Shown: in pieces, positions 8,745 to 16,838 of the stretch
Numbering within the stretch: the stretch's first letter is position 1
How the letters are laid out: each line of letters starts with the position of its first letter
Assembly (NCBI GenBank): GCA_002683515.1
Contig: NYTN01000027.1
Location: 1 to 28,750 of the forward strand
Reading direction: 5' to 3'
DNA: 28,750 nt
Source: Rhodobiaceae bacterium
Lineage (GTDB): Bacteria > Pseudomonadota > Alphaproteobacteria > RS24
Program-made: the position numbers and the translations under genes
The notes under the pieces: generated by a model
Database searches by the model: none
The model's input: only the letters and a program-made list of their open reading frames with translations
What the model was told of the DNA's origin: nothing

Positions 8745-9990
8745 CATCTTCACTGTCTGGGTCATTTTTACCATCTGAGTCATCAAAATAACCTGTCGGT
8801 AATGATTTCAACAAAGACAGACGGTCACGCTTTCGGGTCATTTCAATCACACCGAAATTAGACATCTGACCGATACGCACCGGCACTCGGTCATCTTTAA
8901 AGGCTGCCAGCAGACTATCTTCAATTTTCTTTCCATCAGCTTCATCGGACATATCAATGAAATCTATTGCGATAAGACCGCCAACAGCCCGCAACGGAAT
9001 CTGATTAGCGATCTCAGCGGCGGCTTCCAGATTAATCGCAAGTGTCGGGTCACTGTGACTGCCTGAATTGACATCGATCGTTGTCATGGCCTCAGTGGTT
9101 TCAATAGTTATCCAGCCACCCGACGGCAAATCCACTCGCGGGTTCAGCGCCTTGTCGATTGTACTGTTAATGTCATAACGATCAAACAGGATTTCACCGG
9201 GCTCACTTTGCTTAATCAGCGCTTCAGCCTGCGGCATAACTTTTTGACAATAGCTGCGCGCCATACGGAAAGCTGCCTCACCTTGAATAGTCACAGATGC
9301 AGTGTCAGGGCGAATAAAGTCACGCAGGCCGCGCTCAATCCCACCCAGATCTTGATGCAACAAACAGGGTGGGTCATTATCATCGCCCTTATCCAGAATA
9401 TCAGTCCAGATACCAGCAATCATCTCCATGTCTTTTTCAAGAAGTTCATTATCAACGCCTTCTGCCGCTGTCCGAAGCACCCAACCGGCAAGCCCATCCA
9501 TACCTTCAATGCCCAACCTGTCGCGCACCGTTTCGGCAAGTTCGATCAGTCTTTGTCGCTCCTTATCATCTTCTATGGAACGCGACACGGAAACTTTCGT
9601 TCGGCAGGGCGTCAGGACTGCATAGCGCCCCGGCAGGCTAATATCTGCTGTGAGTTGCGGCCCCTTATCGCCATCCGCGGGGCGATTTACCTGAACCAGA
9701 ACAGTGTCACCATCATGCACACAATCCTCTACCGGTGTATCGCGGTCAGCATCGATGAGAAGCGTACGGGCTTCGCGCGCGCCAAGAAAACCGTCAGAGT
9801 TCTCACCAATATTGACAAATGCCGCCTGCAATCTTGGAACAACACGGGCAACTTTTGCCAAATAAATCCGCCCGACATCTTGATTATCAGAGCCAACTGG
9901 CTCAATACGCAAATCAATCAGCTTTCCGTCATTCACATTGGCAACAAATACATGTCCCAACTCCACCGACATTAAAACTTCACGCCCCAT
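8728..9990 (-). CDS. rng: Ribonuclease E/G family endoribonuclease (RNase G-like, short)
   Basis: A 420-residue single-strand-specific endoribonuclease of the RNase E/G family, acting in rRNA maturation and mRNA decay. An S1-like RNA-binding domain lies near residues 35-120. The DNase I-like catalytic domain contains the metal-binding aspartates Asp306 (TTIDVNSGS) and Asp343 (IAIDFIDM), and VIEMTRKRDR follows. The start at 9990 is preferred over an in-frame ATG at 10014 because GAGGAGG lies 6 bases upstream of it. The chain stops soon after the catalytic core in an acidic tail (DDSDGKNDPDSEDDQES). The CPxC zinc-link motif that joins subunits in E. coli RNase E/G is absent. It sits between maf and yacG in the usual alphaproteobacterial order. 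Confidence 0.9.
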   Translation of the reverse strand: MGREVLMSVELGHVFVANVNDGKLIDLRIEPVGSDNQDVGRIYLAKVARVVPRLQAAFVNIGENSDGFLGAREARTLLIDADRDTPVEDCVHDGDTVLVQVNRPADGDKGPQLTADISLPGRYAVLTPCRTKVSVSRSIEDDKERQRLIELAETVRDRLGIEGMDGLAGWVLRTAAEGVDNELLEKDMEMIAGIWTDILDKGDDNDPPCLLHQDLGGIERGLRDFIRPDTASVTIQGEAAFRMARSYCQKVMPQAEALIKQSEPGEILFDRYDINSTIDKALNPRVDLPSGGWITIETTEAMTTIDVNSGSHSDPTLAINLEAAAEIANQIPLRAVGGLIAIDFIDMSDEADGKKIEDSLLAAFKDDRVPVRIGQMSNFGVIEMTRKRDRLSLLKSLPTGYFDDSDGKNDPDSEDDQESQ

Positions 9991-10010
9991 GCGTTCCTCC
10001 TCAAAAACCC

Positions 10011-10649
10011 TCAATCATTATTTACACTATGTACGCCCTTAAAACCGACACCGGTCAACAGCGAAGATGTTTCATATAAAGGTAATCCGACAACATTTGA
10101 ATATGACCCATTTAAGGATTTCACAAATGCATCCGCCTGTCCCTGAATGGCGTAGCCACCTGCCTTACCTTGCCACTCCATACTATCAAGATAAGTCTTA
10201 ATTTCGTCATCTGACAGCTTTTTCATGACCACGCGAGTATCCGCAACTCTGAGCATGCTTTTGCCCTTATATAAAAGGCAGACACCGCTATAAACCCGGT
10301 GCGCACGACCCGATAAAAGCTGAAGACACGCTTTGGCCGTTTCCTCTTTATCTGCTTTCGGGAGAATCCTGCGGCCCTGCGCCACGACTGTATCTGCAGC
10401 TAGGATAATCCAATCTTCATTTTTAGGGATATTCGTCAAGACGGAGGCAGCTTTTTCTGAAGCAAGGCGGCGAGCCAATTCTCTCGGGGTTTCGCCAGAT
10501 TGAGGTGTTTCGTCAATATCAGCCGGACCCACATTATCAGGCTTGATATCAATCTGGGTAAGCAGATCAAGACGACGGGGCGATGCGCTGGCAAGCCATA
10601 GTTTTTGCCTATTTGTATCTATAGGTAATGCGCCCTTTAGTGAGGTCAT
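10011..10649 (-). CDS. maf: Maf-family nucleoside triphosphate pyrophosphatase
   Basis: A 212-residue nucleotide house-cleaning enzyme that hydrolyses non-canonical or selected NTPs to NMPs. Characteristic motifs are LASASPRR (residues 19-26), DIDE, AADTVV (catalytic Asp), HRVYSGV and the C-terminal GGYAIQGQADAFVKSLNGSYSNVVGLP. The only usable start is an ATG inside infA, so the first 41 bases overlap infA out of frame. No strong ribosome-binding site is seen, so translation probably depends on coupling to infA. The stop lies 20 bases before the start of the ribonuclease gene. Confidence 0.93.
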   Translation of the reverse strand: MTSLKGALPIDTNRQKLWLASASPRRLDLLTQIDIKPDNVGPADIDETPQSGETPRELARRLASEKAASVLTNIPKNEDWIILAADTVVAQGRRILPKADKEETAKACLQLLSGRAHRVYSGVCLLYKGKSMLRVADTRVVMKKLSDDEIKTYLDSMEWQGKAGGYAIQGQADAFVKSLNGSYSNVVGLPLYETSSLLTGVGFKGVHSVNND

Positions 10650-10827
10650 ATGGAGTCATTTCTACAAGAACCTGGTCGCCTGCCAAAACGCGAATACGAT
10701 TTTTTCGCATTTTTCCCGCAGTATGGGCAATGATCTCGTGATCATTTTCCAATTTCACGCGAAAGGTTGCGTTCGGCAAAAGCTCGACAACAATTCCCGG
10801 AAATTCAAGCAATTCTTCTTTAGCCAT
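10609..10827 (-). CDS. infA: Translation initiation factor IF-1
   Basis: A 72-residue protein of exactly the expected length, with the IF-1 OB-fold signature (MAKEELLEFPG, VELLPNATFRVKLEN, HTAGKMRKNRIRVLAGD, YDLTKGRITYRYK). It binds the ribosomal A site during initiation. AGGAAAAA precedes the ATG. The maf gene starts within its last codons. The 49-base gap to the UPF0262 gene upstream leaves room for a separate promoter, but none is convincing. Confidence 0.98.
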   Translation of the reverse strand: MAKEELLEFPGIVVELLPNATFRVKLENDHEIIAHTAGKMRKNRIRVLAGDQVLVEMTPYDLTKGRITYRYK

Positions 10828-10876
10828 ATATTTTTCCTGTATAATGGCCGGAGAATGAACATAAAATGAGTTAAAA

Positions 10877-11365
10877 TCAACCCCTCATTTGCAATACACA
10901 AATCAGGGTAAAAAGTCGTCGAGCCGTATCAAAATCCATTGTGATAACATCGGACAACTTCTCTTGAAGCAAGGTCGAACCTTCATTGTGTAAAGCCCTG
11001 CGCCCCATATCTATTGTTTCAATTTTATCGGGAGATGCTGAGCGGATAGCTTGGTAATAATTTTCACAAATCAAGAAGTAATCCTTCACAAGCCGCCGAA
11101 AACTCATCAAGGAAAGTTCAATATCTTTTAAGGGGTTATCCTGAAGGTCGCACAGGCGAAAATTTAGCCCCTTTTCAGTCAGGGAAAGGGTTACCCGATA
11201 GGGCCCTTGAGTGCAATCTTTTGGTGAAAAGCTGTTTTCTTCAAGCAAATCAAAAATCGCAACACGGCGTTCATGTTCAACATCAGGGTTACGAGCAATC
11301 AGCGCCGGATCATCCAGAGACAGGTGAACGATTCTATTCGGGCTATCTTCAGGCGTGTCATTCAT
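10877..11365 (-). CDS. UPF0262 family protein, function unknown
   Basis: A 162-residue soluble protein matching the alphaproteobacterial UPF0262 family by sequence style (IVHLSLDD near the N-terminus, YRVTLSLTEKGLNFRL, FRRLVKDYFLICENYYQAIR, AIRSASPDKIETIDMGRRALHNEG) and by its position between hisD and infA. Its ATG overlaps the hisD stop codon by one base (TGATG), so the two are translationally coupled. No catalytic motif or signal peptide is visible, and no function is known for the family. Confidence 0.85.
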   Translation of the reverse strand: MNDTPEDSPNRIVHLSLDDPALIARNPDVEHERRVAIFDLLEENSFSPKDCTQGPYRVTLSLTEKGLNFRLCDLQDNPLKDIELSLMSFRRLVKDYFLICENYYQAIRSASPDKIETIDMGRRALHNEGSTLLQEKLSDVITMDFDTARRLFTLICVLQMRG

Positions 11366-12663
11366 CAGTTTTTGTTCAATCTTATTGCAACAGATCTCGC
11401 ATGCGCGGATAGCCCCTCGGACTCAGCCAAACGAATAGCATCCATGCCAATTTCTTTTAAACTATCCGCTGAACAAGAAACTAGGGACGTGCGTTTCATA
11501 AAATTCAAAACAGAAAGGCCCGACGCATAACGTGAAGCACGTGCCGTCGGTAGAACATGATTTGGACCGGCAATGTAATCACCAATAGCTTCAGGTGTAT
11601 AACGCCCCAGAAAAATAGCCCCTGCATTCCTGATATTATCAGAAAGACTTTCAGGGTCTTTGACCGCCAGTTCAAGATGCTCGGGAGCCAGCCGGTCAAT
11701 CAGCGCCGGTCCGTACTGAGTTAAATCTGGCACAAGAACAATCGCCCCAAAATTTTCCCAGCTTTGACGGGCAATTTCTTCCCGAGGAAGGTCACTCAGT
11801 TGCCGTTCCACCTCGTTACAGACGGCTTCAGCAAAAGCCACATCATCGGTCATCAAAATTGATTGCGCCACGCTGTCATGCTCTGCTTGAGACAGCAAAT
11901 CAGCCGCAATCCAAGCCGGATCATTTTCAGCATCAGCAACAACCAAAATTTCCGACGGCCCCGCAACCATATCAATGCCAACATATCCAAAGACTTGTTT
12001 CTTGGCCGCTGCCACATAAGCATTACCCGGGCCGACAATCACATCAACTGGCTCGATTGTTTCAGTACCATAAGCAAGTGCTGCAATGGCTTGCGCCCCG
12101 CCGACTTTATATATTTCATTCACCCCGGCGCGTTTTGCCGCCGCCAGCACAAGCGGGTTAACCTTGCCCTCAGGCATGGGAACAACCATGACGAGGCGGT
12201 CAACCCCAGCAACTTTAGCAGGTAACGCATTCATCAGTACAGATGAGGGGTAATTTGCTAATCCGCCGGGCACATAAATTCCAGCCGCGCTTACTGCCGT
12301 CCAACGATGACCCAATTCAACCCCCTGGGCATCAGTAAAGCGCTCATCCTGAGGCTTTTGGCGGGCATGAAAATCAGCAATTCTCTTCGCTGCAACATCC
12401 AGTGCTTGCAGCGTTTCATGGGGGCAATCCGCTTCAGCGCGGTCAATCTCTTCGGGAGAAACGCGCAACATATCCCGTGTTATATCATTACGGTCAAAAC
12501 GCTTCGTATAATTACACAAAGCTGCGTCACCCCGTTCGCGAACTTCGTTAATGATGTCAGCCACAGCGAGATTAACGTTCACATCCTGCTCCCGCTTCAT
12601 AGTGAGAAGTCGGGCAAAGGCTACATCAAAATCTATATCTGTTTTATTCAGTCGCAAGACCAT
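11365..12663 (-). CDS. hisD: Histidinol dehydrogenase
   Basis: A 432-residue enzyme that oxidises L-histidinol to histidine in the last two steps of histidine biosynthesis, using NAD and zinc. Seen: GIYVPGGLANYPSSVLMNALPAKVAGV, KVGGAQAIAALAYGTE, VGPGNAYVAAAKKQVFG, MVAGPSEILVVAD, the zinc-binding QAEHD, and the catalytic Glu-His in LAPEHLEL. Length is normal. It starts one base after the DUF2948 stop and ends overlapping the UPF0262 start, so it is central in a tight operon. No other his gene is in the window, so hisD has been separated from the pathway cluster, as is common in this class. Confidence 0.97.
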   Translation of the reverse strand: MVLRLNKTDIDFDVAFARLLTMKREQDVNVNLAVADIINEVRERGDAALCNYTKRFDRNDITRDMLRVSPEEIDRAEADCPHETLQALDVAAKRIADFHARQKPQDERFTDAQGVELGHRWTAVSAAGIYVPGGLANYPSSVLMNALPAKVAGVDRLVMVVPMPEGKVNPLVLAAAKRAGVNEIYKVGGAQAIAALAYGTETIEPVDVIVGPGNAYVAAAKKQVFGYVGIDMVAGPSEILVVADAENDPAWIAADLLSQAEHDSVAQSILMTDDVAFAEAVCNEVERQLSDLPREEIARQSWENFGAIVLVPDLTQYGPALIDRLAPEHLELAVKDPESLSDNIRNAGAIFLGRYTPEAIGDYIAGPNHVLPTARASRYASGLSVLNFMKRTSLVSCSADSLKEIGMDAIRLAESEGLSAHARSVAIRLNKN

Positions 12664-12664
12664 A

Positions 12665-13117
12665 TTAGTTCTCGTTCAACGGCTCATTATCTTTATGTTG
12701 CGGTCGGCTTGAAGCTGACCATCCGGGCGTAACATCCTGCATTACCATATTCAATGCGTCTATGGTGAGACGAATCTCAGATCGCCCAGAAAAGATTATA
12801 CGCAAAATCCCCCCGGGAGGTTCTTGAGACACAAATTCTATCGCAAGTAAGGATAAAATCTGATCGCTACCAAACTCAACATCGCGGTAGGCAACCTTTC
12901 GTACATCCGTAAAATGCACACCTACCCGCACTCTTTGTTGGGTCTTTTCCTCCTCAACCTCCCAGCAAAAACGGTTGCCCATTATCGCAAAAAGCCGCAT
13001 TGATTTATCAAACACCATATCGGAGGCTGTGATAATGCAATCCTGCATCATGGCTGAGATGACTTTTAAATCTTCTCCGTCGCAAGCCACTAAATTAAGC
13101 GGTTGATATGTAGTCAT
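12665..13117 (-). CDS. DUF2948 family protein, function unknown
   Basis: A 150-residue soluble protein of the alphaproteobacterial DUF2948 family, judged by N-terminal LNLVACDGEDLKVISAMMQD and by the invariant place between murA and hisD. It has conserved aromatic/hydrophobic patches (NRFCWEVEEE, VGVHFTDVRKVAYR) and a central GGILRIIFSGRSEIRLTIDAL segment. The C-terminal 25 residues are polar and probably disordered. No enzyme motif is visible. Its stop is one base from the hisD start, so expression is coupled. Confidence 0.85.
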   Translation of the reverse strand: MTTYQPLNLVACDGEDLKVISAMMQDCIITASDMVFDKSMRLFAIMGNRFCWEVEEEKTQQRVRVGVHFTDVRKVAYRDVEFGSDQILSLLAIEFVSQEPPGGILRIIFSGRSEIRLTIDALNMVMQDVTPGWSASSRPQHKDNEPLNEN

Positions 13118-13146
13118 TTTATTATCTCAAGACCTTTCCGCCATCT

Positions 13147-14421
13147 TTAAGAAACCCTGCTGATGTTTGCGCCACAGCCGGAGAGTTTTTTCTCAAGGTT
13201 TTCATAGCCACGATCAAGGTGATATACCCTCTGAATGGTCGTCTGGCCCTCTGCAATCAGCCCGGCGATTATTAATGTAACGGATGCCCGCAAATCAGTC
13301 GCCATGACCGGCGCGCCTTTTAGTGTCTTCACACCAGTGACACGTGCCGTGTCTCCCTGAAGCTCAATATCAGCCCCCAGCCGGGCAAGTTCTTGTACAT
13401 GCATAAACCTATTTTCAAAAATCGTTTCTCTGACATGGCTCACTCCATTCGCAACGCACATCAGACCCATAAAAGGTGCTTGAAGGTCAGTCGCAAAACC
13501 CGGATAAGGTTCTGTCACCACGTTCACCGGGCGTATATCCGATGTGCCTTTGACCAATAACCCATCAGGTTTTGTTTCAAACGTAGCCCCTGCCTGTTGT
13601 AAAACAAGCGCTAAAGAACCAAGCAATGCTTCATCTGCTCCTGTCAGGGTTACCTCGCCATTTGAAGCAACAACCGCACAGGCATAAGCACCTGCTTCAA
13701 TTCTATCTCGAATAACCGTATGGGTTGTTCCATTCAGATTCTCAACGCCATCAATAATTAACGTGCGTGTCCCCAGCCCTTCAATCTGCGCACCCATAGC
13801 CTGTAAGCATCGCCCAACATCCATAATCTCAGGTTCGCTCGCCGCATTATTGATGATAGTTTGCCCGTCTGCCAGACTTGCTGCCATCATCATCACATGG
13901 GTTGCACCAACTGAAACGAAGGGGAAATTAATCTGAGCGCCGGCTAAACGACCAGAAGGTGAAAGAGCTTTGGCATTCACATAGCCATCAGCAACATCAA
14001 TTGCCGCGCCCATTTTCTTTAGGCCCTGCAAATAGAGATTCACCGGACGCGTACCAATCGCACACCCCCCGGGTAGGGAAACACGTGCCTGTCCACAACG
14101 CGCGAGAAGTGGGCCTATCACCCAGAAACTTGCCCGCATTTTGGACACCAGTTCATATGAAGCTGTTGTTTGTGCAATATCAGAGGTATGGATTGTAACC
14201 CCCTCGCCTTTACCCTGTCCAAAAACGTCAACCTTGGCGCCTAATTCTTCTAAAACATTACCCAGTGTTGTTGTATCAGCTAGCCGCGGGGTACCCACGA
14301 GCTTTAGCGTTTCATCGGTCAAAAGTCCTAATATCATAAGTGGCAAAACGGCATTTTTTGAGCCGCTAATTGGCAAATCACCCATCAGCCTATTACCGCC
14401 ATTTATGACAATTTTATCCAT
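13147..14421 (-). CDS. murA: UDP-N-acetylglucosamine 1-carboxyvinyltransferase
   Basis: The first committed enzyme of peptidoglycan synthesis, transferring enolpyruvate from PEP to UDP-GlcNAc. It has 424 residues (normal). SGSKNA (Lys22) is at the N-terminus, and the catalytic Cys120 in LPGGCAIGTRPV is the residue alkylated by fosfomycin, so the enzyme looks fosfomycin-sensitive by this criterion. The two inverse alpha-beta domains end with LDRGYENLEKKL. An AAGGAA ribosome-binding site lies in the final codons of the small upstream gene, 5 bases away. It heads the conserved cell-wall / histidine / translation cluster. Confidence 0.98.
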   Translation of the reverse strand: MDKIVINGGNRLMGDLPISGSKNAVLPLMILGLLTDETLKLVGTPRLADTTTLGNVLEELGAKVDVFGQGKGEGVTIHTSDIAQTTASYELVSKMRASFWVIGPLLARCGQARVSLPGGCAIGTRPVNLYLQGLKKMGAAIDVADGYVNAKALSPSGRLAGAQINFPFVSVGATHVMMMAASLADGQTIINNAASEPEIMDVGRCLQAMGAQIEGLGTRTLIIDGVENLNGTTHTVIRDRIEAGAYACAVVASNGEVTLTGADEALLGSLALVLQQAGATFETKPDGLLVKGTSDIRPVNVVTEPYPGFATDLQAPFMGLMCVANGVSHVRETIFENRFMHVQELARLGADIELQGDTARVTGVKTLKGAPVMATDLRASVTLIIAGLIAEGQTTIQRVYHLDRGYENLEKKLSGCGANISRVS

Positions 14422-14426
14422 TTTTC

Positions 14427-14624
14427 TTATTCCTTACCGGTATCTTCAGGATTTGCTGCTAAGTTTGCTGACAGTTTTCCTGATAAGGATGAAGAACGCG
14501 ACTTTACTTGTTTTTGAGCCTGTTTACGACCCACTTTCCGACGTTGCAAATTAGCCCGCAATGCCGCACCTAGCCGTTCGTTGCGGTCAGATTTTGACCC
14601 TGATGAATTGTTAGATGGTGACAT
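14427..14624 (-). CDS. Small basic protein upstream of murA
   Basis: A 65-residue, Lys/Arg/Ser-rich polypeptide with a helical core (DRNERLGAALRANLQRRKVGRKQAQKQ is split by many basic residues) and a disordered tail. From memory, short proteins with a similar RNERLAAALRxNLxRRK core sit directly upstream of murA in many Alphaproteobacteria, which makes this a real gene rather than chance. It ends 5 bases before murA, and its last codons provide the murA ribosome-binding site. There is no signal peptide or membrane segment. Function is unknown; nucleic-acid or ribosome binding is possible from composition alone. Confidence 0.65.
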   Translation of the reverse strand: MSPSNNSSGSKSDRNERLGAALRANLQRRKVGRKQAQKQVKSRSSSLSGKLSANLAANPEDTGKE

Positions 14625-14700
14625 TTGAAACCGTTAAGAGTGATTTGATTGAGACTTGCCTAATTGGTCGTGCTGTGGCACTTAATGGCCTCGATAACAG

Positions 14701-14775
14701 GCTGCCGTAGCTCAGGGGTAGAGCACTCCCTTGGTAAGGGAGAGGCCGAGAGTTCAATTCTCTCCGGCAGCACCA
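14701..14775 (+). tRNA. tRNA-Thr (anticodon GGT)
   Basis: Cloverleaf: the acceptor GCTGCCG pairs with CGGCAGC, the D arm is GCTC/GAGC, the anticodon stem is CTCCC/GGGAG with loop TTGGTAA (anticodon GGT), and the T arm is GAGAG/CTCTC with loop TTCAATT. The discriminator is A and CCA is encoded. It stands alone on the plus strand between two minus-strand units. Confidence 0.97.
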
Positions 14776-14816
14776 TTTCCAAAACTTTCTCTCATACACC
14801 ATGCCCAGTTCTCCGG

Positions 14817-15503
14817 TTACTTCTGCACCAGCTTTTCAGCTTCTTTAGCGAACTGCTCCGCATCCTTACCTTCAGCCTTTAAGAGTTCTGTAATATCGAA
14901 AGGTACCTTCGTGCCGGCCACACTTTTAGGCCGCGCTTCCATAGCATTTTGCCAACGCTGCATATGCTCTAAATCATGATTTTCGACACCTGACCAACTC
15001 GCTGTCCGTGTCCAACACCAATTCGCTATATCAGCAATAGAGAATTCTTTTGCCAACCATTCACTTTCAGCCAGATGAGTATCAAGCACCTCAAACAGGC
15101 GTCGAACCTCATTTTGATAGCGGTTAATAGCTGGCTGTATTTTTTCTGGGAAATACCTGAAGAACACATTCGCCTGCCCCATCATAGGGCCAATGCCGCC
15201 CATCTGAAACATCAACCACGACATTACCTCGGCTCTGTCCTCTGCTTTGGCGGGCAGAAGCTTGCCGGTTTTCTCTGCAAGGTGAATCATAATCGCAGCG
15301 CTTTCAAACACTCTCAGGTCGTTCAAATCACGGTCAATAAGAGCAGGAATCCTGCCATTCGGATTAATCGCAAGATACTCAGGTTTTTTTTGATCGCCGG
15401 CCTGAATATCAACCACATGAACCCTATAATCCAGCTCAAGTTCTTCAAGCGTGACAGAGGCCTTGTATCCATTCGGAGTAGGTGATGTGTACAGATCAAT
15501 CAT
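14817..15503 (-). CDS. Glutathione S-transferase family protein (YghU/Ure2-like)
   Basis: A 228-residue GST. The N-terminal motif YTSPTPNGYKASVTLEELEL with NPNGRIPAL and VFESAAIMIHLAEKTGKLLP resembles the nu-class / Ure2p-like group (YghU, YfcG). In that group an Asn or Thr near the N-terminus, rather than Tyr, contacts glutathione, and disulfide-bond reductase activity is known. The helical C-terminal domain includes MSWLMFQMGGIGPMMGQANVFFRY, a signature of this group. It ends in a charged helix. GAGG precedes the ATG. It lies downstream of the nrdAB genes but 309 bases away, so it is probably a separate unit. Confidence 0.9.
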   Translation of the reverse strand: MIDLYTSPTPNGYKASVTLEELELDYRVHVVDIQAGDQKKPEYLAINPNGRIPALIDRDLNDLRVFESAAIMIHLAEKTGKLLPAKAEDRAEVMSWLMFQMGGIGPMMGQANVFFRYFPEKIQPAINRYQNEVRRLFEVLDTHLAESEWLAKEFSIADIANWCWTRTASWSGVENHDLEHMQRWQNAMEARPKSVAGTKVPFDITELLKAEGKDAEQFAKEAEKLVQK

Positions 15504-15812
15504 TCTTTACCTCATAATTTGAGCCAATGATGACCTGAATTTCAGAGACTGACAAGAGGCTAAAATCAGCGGTTATAATGATGAGAAATAAATTTTAAAG
15601 GAAAGAATTACAGCGAATTTAGCAGACAAATATTTATCATTGCAAATCCACGCAAAGTCTAATCATCAACATATCTAATTCATCGTCTTCTATATTTCGT
15701 TGTGTTAGATCAAACCTCATATACTGACCATCAGACAGCGTATAATCCATACCAATGTCAGGCAGCCTGAAAAGACGAACCCAGACTTGCTGTTCTTGTC
15801 TGTATTATGTGC
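15504..15812. other. 309-base spacer between GST and nrdB
   Basis: The spacer is AT-rich. Apart from the 37-codon frame at 15637-15750 listed separately, I see no RNA gene, repeat or convincing terminator here, although it must contain both the end of the nrdAB transcript and the GST promoter. Confidence 0.6.
15637..15750 (-). CDS. Possible small protein (37 aa) downstream of nrdB
   Basis: An open frame starting at an ATG 62 bases after the nrdB stop encodes 37 residues with protein-like composition (acidic and hydrophobic: MDYTLSDGQY, then RNIEDDELDML). The frame stays open upstream for about 17 more codons to a stop just past nrdB and includes a plausible WVRLFRLPDIG segment, but it has no ATG there. 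There is no clear ribosome-binding site before the ATG. It may be a genuine small gene, a remnant of a longer one, or chance. No family is recognised. Confidence 0.25.
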   Translation of the reverse strand: MDYTLSDGQYMRFDLTQRNIEDDELDMLMIRLCVDLQ

Positions 15813-16772
15813 TTATCCGAAGGCCTCATCCCACGTGCCAGAAGTGGAGGCTTTTGAATATTCCGTTGCACGATTCTCAAAGAAATTGGTGTGTTCAATA
15901 CCGTTCAACATCTCATCCATCCAGGGAAGAGGGTTCTTTTCAATATCGTAAATCGGGTTCAAATTAAGCTGGGTCAGACGACGATTGCCGATATAGCGGA
16001 TATAATTTTTGACTTCGCTTGGCTCAAGACCTTCAACACCGCCCATTTCAAAAGCAAGATCAATAAAAGCATCTTCATGTGTGACAACTGTCTCACAGGC
16101 CTTATACAAATCTTTTTTAGTTTCTTCAGTCCAGATTTCCGGATTCTCATTTACGAAAGTGTTAAACAAGCGAACAATCGAATTGGTATGCAAGGTCTCG
16201 TCGCGCGCGGACCAAGTTACAATCTGACCCATGCCTTTCATTTTATTGAAACGCGGGAAATTCATCAGAATTGCAAAGCTAGCAAAAAGCTGTAAGCCTT
16301 CCGTGAAAGCGCCAAAGACTGCAAGCGTTTTGGCAATGTCGGTTTTTGTTTCAACACCCCATTCTTGCATATAGTCATATTTGTCTTTCATTTCGCCATA
16401 TTTTAGGAATGCTTCATATTCAACTTCTGGCATGCCGATTGTATCAAGCAAATGCGAATAGGCAGCAATATGAATGGTTTCCATATTTGAAAACGCAGAA
16501 AGCATCATCTGAATTTCTGTGGGTTTAAAAACCTGAGAATAATGCTTCATATAGCAATTATTCACTTCCACATCAGCTTGGACGAAAAAGCGGAAAATCT
16601 GTGTCAGGAGGTTCTTTTCACCTACTGTCATATTCTTGTGCCAATCTTTAACATCCTCTGCGAGTGGCACTTCCTCAGGCAACCAATGAATGCGCTGTTG
16701 AGTGAGCCAAGAGTCATACGCCCAGGGATAAAGGAAAGGTTTATAAACAATGCGGTCTTCTAGAAGTGACAT
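15813..16772 (-). CDS. nrdB: Class Ia ribonucleotide reductase, beta subunit
   Basis: The radical-generating subunit of aerobic ribonucleotide reductase, 319 residues. Diiron ligands are placed by spacing against the E. coli protein: Asp67, Glu98, His101, Glu158, Glu192, His195. The radical tyrosine is Tyr105 (ETIHIAAYSH), so this is a tyrosyl-radical enzyme and not the Tyr-less class Ic type. The C-terminal tail (STSGTWDEAFG) would dock to NrdA. There is no ATP-cone extension. AGAGGA precedes the ATG. It is 66 bases downstream of nrdA and surely shares its transcript. Confidence 0.97.
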   Translation of the reverse strand: MSLLEDRIVYKPFLYPWAYDSWLTQQRIHWLPEEVPLAEDVKDWHKNMTVGEKNLLTQIFRFFVQADVEVNNCYMKHYSQVFKPTEIQMMLSAFSNMETIHIAAYSHLLDTIGMPEVEYEAFLKYGEMKDKYDYMQEWGVETKTDIAKTLAVFGAFTEGLQLFASFAILMNFPRFNKMKGMGQIVTWSARDETLHTNSIVRLFNTFVNENPEIWTEETKKDLYKACETVVTHEDAFIDLAFEMGGVEGLEPSEVKNYIRYIGNRRLTQLNLNPIYDIEKNPLPWMDEMLNGIEHTNFFENRATEYSKASTSGTWDEAFG

Positions 16773-16838
16773 GACACACGTCCTCTTAGTTAAGTTGTAA
16801 TTTATTCTGCATCCAAAAGAGCAAACCTAATGAGCGGT

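Noticed and set aside
9208..9975. Long plus-strand frame (255 codons) opposite the ribonuclease gene
   Set aside because: Its translation has no recognisable domain and is His/Thr/Ile-rich without order, and it lies wholly antisense to a clear RNase E/G gene.
15813..16772. Class Ic (tyrosine-less, Mn/Fe) ribonucleotide reductase
   Set aside because: Tyr105 occupies the radical position exactly 7 residues after Glu98, as in class Ia.
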